A DNA stretch of 64,000 bases from Pseudomonadales bacterium. GTDB taxonomy: Bacteria > Pseudomonadota > Gammaproteobacteria > Pseudomonadales > Azotimanducaceae. Below, piece after piece: positions 59,556-64,000 of this stretch. Under the pieces are notes generated by a model. It was not told the DNA's origin. It did not search any database and was given only the letters and a program-made list of their open reading frames with translations. Both the position numbers and the translations under genes were made by a program. The DNA lies in NCBI GenBank assembly GCA_024234635.1, contig JACKNX010000016.1, positions 1-64,000 on the forward strand, given 5' to 3'. Position 1 is the first letter of the stretch. Each line of letters begins with the position of its first letter.

Positions 59556-59935
59556 CTCCTTGGAATCTGGGTTTGCGCAGCCGGAACGGGCGTACCCGCC
59601 CGCGTCGCCTTCAACGGGCGGCGATTATACCCGCCGACCGCGACCATGACAGCGGCCGAAACAGCAACGCGCACCATCGAGCCTTTGTGTGCACGGACCG
59701 CGGGCGTTTCATGCGCCCTGCCGTCGGCCAGGACGGGCTCGCGGATAGACTCCGCTCCGGTGCGCTGCCTTCGTTCCACCGGCCAGCCTAACAGCTGCCG
59801 CAAAAACCGCCGGGTATGCGCGCCAGGGACTACTGCCCCGCAAAGGCAGCGCAATCGCTGCATCTGGTGCACATCTGGCGCGAGCCGGCGAAGCCGACGA
59901 TGGCGGAAGCAGATCCAGGTGGAGCGTTTTCACCC
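59556..59935. other. Intergenic region between mccA and the cytochrome c5 gene
   Basis: 380 nt; apart from the cytochrome promoter I see nothing. A 106-codon minus frame (59552-59872) overlaps that promoter and has no family character. Confidence 0.45.
59624..59652 (-). promoter_or_regulatory. Promoter of the cytochrome c5 gene
   Basis: On the minus strand CTGTCA (59647-59652), 17 nt, then a perfect TATAAT (59624-59629). Start near 59617, about 70 nt before the GTG. Confidence 0.65.
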
Positions 59936-61855
59936 TTATGCCAACGTCACCAGCGCAGCACCTTCCTCCACGCGCCCGCCCACGGCGCAATGCAGCTCCT
60001 GAACCTGACCGTCTGCAGGCGCACGGATCGTGTGCTCCATCTTCATGGCCTCGATGATCAGCAGTACATCGCCTGCATGCACCTTGTCACCCACCTTCAC
60101 ACGCAGCTCCAGCACCTGTCCCGGTAACGGCGCCTTGATGCCTCCCGTGCCGCCACCGGTGACCACGAAGCGATCGATATCCCGCCCGAGGTCGCGCACT
60201 ACCAGGGTCTCTCCACCCGTCATGACGTGCAGCAACACACCTTCGCGCTGCACATGCGCCAGAATGCGCTTGCCCCCGAGGTAAAAATCGGCGGTGGACG
60301 CATCCGCCGCCAGCGTATTGACCGCGTGGCGCACACCATCGCAGTCGATCTCCCCGCGTAACCGCAGCGCATAACGCTTCTCACCCACCGCAAGGTGCAC
60401 ATCCACGGTGTCTTCGAGATTGGGGATGAAACCGTCGCTGCTGCACCATGGATCTTCCCGTTCATTGCCCTTGCTCACCACGTGGGCCGCCGCCATGAGG
60501 AACGGCAGTTCGTCCATGACCACGAGCGCCTCGTGATTGGCGTCCGCAAACCCCGTGGTGTAGTGCCCGCTGGCAAAGTCCGGCGCACCCAGCGCACGGA
60601 TCAGATAGCCGACGTTGTGCTGCAGGCCGCAGAGACGGGTCTGCATGAGTGCCGCGCGCAGGCGGCCCACCGCTTCCTGGCGCGAACGTCCGTGCGCGAT
60701 GATCTTGGCGATCATCGGATCGTAGTGCGTGGTGACGCGGTCCCCCGTGGCAACGCCCGTATCAACCCGCACGTTGTCCGGGAACTCCGCCCGAAGCAGC
60801 GTCCCCGTGGAAGGCAGGAACCTGCGGGCCGGATTCTCCGCATAGACGCGCACTTCCACCGCGTGCCCCTGAGGTTTGAGATCGTCCTGACTGAAGCCGA
60901 GACGCTCGCCCGCGGCAACGCGAAGCTGCCATTCCACCAGATCCAGCCCGGTGATCGCCTCTGTGACAGGATGCTCCACCTGCAGGCGGGTGTTCATCTC
61001 CATGAAGTAGAACTCGCCGTCTTCGGCAATGAACTCCACGGTGCCCGCACCGACATAGTCGACGCTGCGCGCCGCCGCCACCGCCGCGGCGCCGAGCCGC
61101 GCGCGCAGGGCGGTATCGACCGTAGGCGCCGGCGCCTCTTCAATCACCTTCTGGTGCCGGCGTTGCACGGAACAGTCACGCTCGAACAGATGCACGATGT
61201 TGCCGTGCGTGTCCGCCAGTATCTGCACCTCGATATGCTTGGGCGCCGTCAGGTATTTTTCGAGCAGGACACGATCGTCGTTGAAGGCGTTACGCGCTTC
61301 GCGCCGCGCACCCGCCAGCGCATCGGCGAAGGCTTCCGCGCTGGCAACAACCCGCATGCCTTTCCCGCCTCCGCCGGCGGAGGCTTTGATCAACAAGGGA
61401 AATCCAATGCGCAGTGCTTCGGCCGTCAGCGTGCTGTCGCTCTGATCGTCACCAACGTATCCCGGCACAATGGGGGTGCCGGCGGTCACGACCCTACGCT
61501 TGGCTTCGATCTTCGACCCCATGATGCGAATGGCCTCCGGCGAGGGCCCCACCCAGGTTGCGCCGGCGGCCATGACGGCCTCCGCGAACTCGGCGTTCTC
61601 GGACAGAAAGCCATAGCCGGGATGTACCGCATCCGCGCCCGAATCGCGTATCGCCTGAATCAGCGCCGGCACATTCAGGTAGCTCTGCAACGCCGGTGCG
61701 GGTCCCAGGCAGAAGGCCTGGTCCGCCATGCGCACGTGCATCGCATTCTGGTCGGCCTCGGAATACACCGCCGTCGTCCGCAGTCCGAGCAGTCGGGCGG
61801 TACGCATGATGCGGCAGGCAATCTCGCCGCGGTTGGCAACAAGGAGGTTGTACAT
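59936..61855 (-). CDS. liuD: Methylcrotonyl-CoA carboxylase, biotin-containing alpha subunit
   Basis: A 639-residue protein with, in order, a biotin carboxylase domain and a biotinyl carrier domain. The former has MYNLLVANRGEIACRIMRTA, the glycine-rich loop KASAGGGGKGMRVV near residue 157 and EMNTRLQVEHPVTEAITG near 285. The latter has APLPGQVLELRVKVGDKV and EAMKMEHT with the biotin-accepting Lys near 603. Together with the beta subunit encoded 4 nt upstream it carboxylates 3-methylcrotonyl-CoA in leucine breakdown. Geranyl- or propionyl-CoA specificity cannot be wholly excluded, but the partner is MCC-like. Confidence 0.9.
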   Translation of the reverse strand: MYNLLVANRGEIACRIMRTARLLGLRTTAVYSEADQNAMHVRMADQAFCLGPAPALQSYLNVPALIQAIRDSGADAVHPGYGFLSENAEFAEAVMAAGATWVGPSPEAIRIMGSKIEAKRRVVTAGTPIVPGYVGDDQSDSTLTAEALRIGFPLLIKASAGGGGKGMRVVASAEAFADALAGARREARNAFNDDRVLLEKYLTAPKHIEVQILADTHGNIVHLFERDCSVQRRHQKVIEEAPAPTVDTALRARLGAAAVAAARSVDYVGAGTVEFIAEDGEFYFMEMNTRLQVEHPVTEAITGLDLVEWQLRVAAGERLGFSQDDLKPQGHAVEVRVYAENPARRFLPSTGTLLRAEFPDNVRVDTGVATGDRVTTHYDPMIAKIIAHGRSRQEAVGRLRAALMQTRLCGLQHNVGYLIRALGAPDFASGHYTTGFADANHEALVVMDELPFLMAAAHVVSKGNEREDPWCSSDGFIPNLEDTVDVHLAVGEKRYALRLRGEIDCDGVRHAVNTLAADASTADFYLGGKRILAHVQREGVLLHVMTGGETLVVRDLGRDIDRFVVTGGGTGGIKAPLPGQVLELRVKVGDKVHAGDVLLIIEAMKMEHTIRAPADGQVQELHCAVGGRVEEGAALVTLA

Positions 61856-61859
61856 TCGA

Positions 61860-63470
61860 TTACATCCGGAAGATACCGAAGGTGGATTCAGGAGCGGTGC
61901 TGCGCCGGCAGGCCACGGCCATCGCCAGCGCCAACACGCGCCGGGTATCCACCGGACTGATTACGCCGTCATCCCACAGCCGGCCGCTGGCAAAGTAGGG
62001 GTGCCCCTCCACATCGTAGCGGGCACGAATGTCGTCCATGAACGCCGATTTCTCCCCGGCGGGCCACGACTGGCCGCGCTGGGTCATGCCTTCCTCCCGC
62101 ACCGTGGCCAGAACATGCGCCGCCTGTTCCCCGCCCATGACGGAGATGCGGGCATTCGGCCACATCCACAGAAAACGCGCACCATAGGCGCGGCCGCACA
62201 TGGCGTAATTGCCGGCGCCGAACGAGCCGCCGATGACCACCGTGAACTTTGGCACCCGCGCGCAGGCCACAGCCGTAACCATCTTGGCCCCATCCTTGGC
62301 GATGCCCTGGTTTTCGTATTTGCGACCGACCATGAAACCGGTGATGTTCTGGAGGAACAGCAGCGGAATGCCGCGCCGGTCGGCCAACTGGATGAAGTGC
62401 GCACCTTTCAGCGCCGACTCGGAAAACAGGATTCCGTTATTGGCGATGATGCCCACCGGCATGCCCTCGATGTGGGCGAAGCCGCAGACCAGTGTCTCGC
62501 CGTAGGTCTTCTTGAACTCGTGGAACTCGGAACCGTCGACAAGTCGCGCAATGATTTCGCGTACATCCACCGGCGTACGCGTATCGCGTGGCAGCAGGCC
62601 GTATAGCTCGTCTGCTTCATAGCCCGGCGGGCGCGGCGCCACGGTCTCCAGCGTGCGCTGGTACGCACACATGGAGTGGCGAACTGCTTCGCGCGCCAGC
62701 AGCAGCGCGTGCTCATCATTCTCGGCGAGGTAGTCGGTGACACCGGAGATACGGCTGTGCACGTCGCCACCACCAAGACTTTCCGCATCCACGATCTCAC
62801 CCGTCGCAGCTTTCACCAGCGGGGGTCCGCCAAGAAAGATCGTGCCCTGATTGCGCACGATGATGGCCTGATCGCACATCGCCGGAACATAGGCCCCACC
62901 GGCGGTACAGGAGCCCATCACCACGGCGATCTGGGGAATGCCGCGTGCCGAAAGATTGGCCTGGTTGTAGAAGATGCGCCCGAAATGATCACGATCCGGA
63001 AAGACGCCGGCCTGTTCCGGCAGAAAGGCGCCACCGGAATCCACCAGGTACACGCAGGGCAGATGATTTTCGCCCGCAATTTCCTGCGCTCGCAGGTGTT
63101 TCTTGACCGTGATCGGATAGTACGTGCCGCCTTTCACCGTGGCGTCGTTGGCGACGATCATGCATTCCACACCGGACACCCGGCCGATGCCGGTAATGAT
63201 GCCGCCCGAGGGTATCCAGTCGTCGTAAAGGCCGTGACCGGCAAGTTGCCCGATCTCCAGGAAGGGGGAACCGGGATCGAGCAGCCGGCGCACGCGATCG
63301 CGCGGGAGCAGTTTGCCGCGCTCCACGTGCCGGGTGCGCGAGCGTTCATCTCCGCCCTGCGCTATGCGGGCAACCAGTTGCCCGAGTTCCTCGCTGAGCT
63401 TGCGGTGATGCGCTTCGTTGGCGCGGTAGACGTCGCCGCGGCGGTTGACCGCCGTTCCGATACTTGCCAT
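61860..63470 (-). CDS. liuB: Methylcrotonyl-CoA carboxylase, carboxyltransferase beta subunit
   Basis: A 536-residue carboxyltransferase. Crotonase-like halves are visible: ERGKLLPRDRVRRLLDPGSP near residue 50, CVYLVDSGGAFLPEQAGVFP near 140, and GGSFGAGNYAMCGRAYGARFL near 418. The C-terminus (RVLALAMAVACRR ... TFGIFRM) is that of MCC beta, usually about 535 residues. It is the first gene of the two-gene unit with liuD. The other leucine-pathway genes liuA, liuC and liuE are not in the window. Confidence 0.92.
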   Translation of the reverse strand: MASIGTAVNRRGDVYRANEAHHRKLSEELGQLVARIAQGGDERSRTRHVERGKLLPRDRVRRLLDPGSPFLEIGQLAGHGLYDDWIPSGGIITGIGRVSGVECMIVANDATVKGGTYYPITVKKHLRAQEIAGENHLPCVYLVDSGGAFLPEQAGVFPDRDHFGRIFYNQANLSARGIPQIAVVMGSCTAGGAYVPAMCDQAIIVRNQGTIFLGGPPLVKAATGEIVDAESLGGGDVHSRISGVTDYLAENDEHALLLAREAVRHSMCAYQRTLETVAPRPPGYEADELYGLLPRDTRTPVDVREIIARLVDGSEFHEFKKTYGETLVCGFAHIEGMPVGIIANNGILFSESALKGAHFIQLADRRGIPLLFLQNITGFMVGRKYENQGIAKDGAKMVTAVACARVPKFTVVIGGSFGAGNYAMCGRAYGARFLWMWPNARISVMGGEQAAHVLATVREEGMTQRGQSWPAGEKSAFMDDIRARYDVEGHPYFASGRLWDDGVISPVDTRRVLALAMAVACRRSTAPESTFGIFRM

Positions 63471-64000
63471 GAGGCTGTGGATTCCACTGGATTCACTACC
63501 CGGCGAACCCGCGCGAACGCTGAGCCACCGAACCAGCCACGAAGTCTCTCACCGCGCGCGAGAAGACGTCCAGCACACCGTTCGGGAAGCGAATCGGTCC
63601 CGGCGGGCGGAAATCGTGCGTGAATGCCGATTTATTCGCGCAATGCGGGTGCCAGCGCGCCGCCGGGCTGCTAGACTGCCTGACACGGCATTGCTTCTCC
63701 ATATTGATGAACCGATGCCGGTGCATCGCTTTAGCGGCAGGCGCGTGTCCTGCCGGGGTCGGAGCAGACCCTGACGCTCGCGACGCCTTGTCTCACAGCA
63801 ACCTCGCATGGAACTTCAGTTCCATGCGCGACAGCGCTGGCAATCGCAACGTGGCCAGCTGTGAAGCAGCCGTCTCCGCATCGCCACCTATCGACCATGC
63901 ACACCCGTGCAGCCTCCTGCTCCCGAAAGGCCCACAAACATCGCCTCGCGCTGCTACCCGTTTTCGTGGCGGCATGGCCTGGCCCATAGCTAAATCAGCG
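63471..64000. other. Region upstream of liuB without a supported gene
   Basis: 530 nt to the window edge. Several short frames (for example minus 63496-63726) have no family resemblance or ribosome binding site that convinces. It contains a 24-bp near-perfect palindrome at 63805-63828. A gene may begin just beyond the edge. Confidence 0.4.
63805..63828. promoter_or_regulatory. 24-bp palindrome, possible operator
   Basis: CGCATGGAACT and its exact complement are separated by TC. Arms of 11 bp with a 2-nt centre suit a dimeric repressor or similar. It lies 335 nt upstream of liuB; a leucine-catabolism regulator is one guess. Confidence 0.45.

Noticed and set aside
59552..59872. 106-codon minus-strand frame upstream of the cytochrome c5 gene
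   Set aside because: It spans the strong TATAAT promoter and has no family character.
63496..63726. 76-codon minus-strand frame upstream of liuB
   Set aside because: No recognisable domain and no clear ribosome binding site; could be real but unsupported.
1..64000. Mobile elements, CRISPR arrays, tRNA or rRNA genes
   Set aside because: Reading both strands gave no transposase, integrase other than XerC, regularly spaced repeats or recognisable tRNA/rRNA sequence. A tRNAscan or Infernal run would settle this.

Overview
The window is one continuous stretch of GC-rich bacterial chromosome. I recognise no rRNA, tRNA, CRISPR array, insertion sequence, phage gene or integrase other than the housekeeping recombinase XerC. 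Gene content and order point to a free-living gammaproteobacterium. From about 18.9 kb to 59.5 kb the window carries nudE-cysQ, yrfG-hslR, pckA, gshA, dsbB-rsd, hemB, ppx, trxA-rho, hemYXDC-algR-algZ, argH, cyaA, lptM-lysA-dapF-DUF484-xerC-yigB, thrC, a SutA-like gene, glnK, ubiK-comM and a cytochrome c5 gene. This neighbourhood is familiar from Pseudomonas and relatives. The lipid-catabolic genes around it suggest a marine or soil heterotroph. I cannot name the genus.

Layout. 1-2.3 kb: end of a surface-polysaccharide locus (two glycosyltransferases and an atypical epimerase-like protein). 2.4-17.4 kb: accessory catabolism, with a thiolase, nitroreductase and EthD pair, acyl-CoA synthetase, SDR, a tightly coupled trio (two hotdog hydratases plus a secreted DUF3604 protein), a SnoaL-like protein, methyltransferase, esterase, cysteine synthase, D-aminoacylase-type amidohydrolase, an FMN-type oxidase-fold protein and a PhyH dioxygenase. 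17.4-18.1 kb: a small membrane protein gene and a long intergenic region holding a LexA box almost identical to that of recA. 18.1-26.6 kb: nucleotide and redox housekeeping. 26.8-32.2 kb: rsd, a WD40 lipoprotein, an orphan ParA ATPase, an ABC-F ATPase and a coupled APH-fold kinase. 32.3-34.4 kb: ECF sigma, anti-sigma and PDZ module. 34.5-38.4 kb: TetR, hemB, ppx and trxA. 39.1-46.6 kb: rho, a Fre-like gene that appears to use a CTG start, and a six-gene overlapping operon from algZ to hemY. 46.7-54.7 kb: argH, cyaA and the lysine/peptidoglycan-precursor operon. 54.8-59.6 kb: thrC, sutA-like, glnK, ubiK, comM and cytochrome c5. 59.9-63.5 kb: both subunits of methylcrotonyl-CoA carboxylase for leucine breakdown.

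How the genes work together. The algZ-algR-hemCDXY block runs as one chain of 4-8 nt overlaps, so a two-component regulator is translationally tied to tetrapyrrole synthesis. hemB, the preceding step, sits apart behind a TetR gene whose promoter carries an operator-like palindrome. The lptM-lysA-dapF-DUF484-xerC-yigB genes are similarly overlapped. The catabolic genes fit acyl-CoA breakdown: activation (synthetase), hydration (hotdog pair), oxidation (SDR) and cleavage (thiolase), although the substrate is not visible from sequence.

I found no clear previously undescribed multi-gene system. The best leads are the recA-like LexA box with no assigned gene, two unannotated small membrane proteins with strong ribosome binding sites, the coupled hotdog/hotdog/DUF3604 trio, the sigma/anti-sigma/PDZ module, a leader ORF in front of the acyl-CoA synthetase, the CTG-started Fre-like gene and a 24-bp palindrome near the right end.
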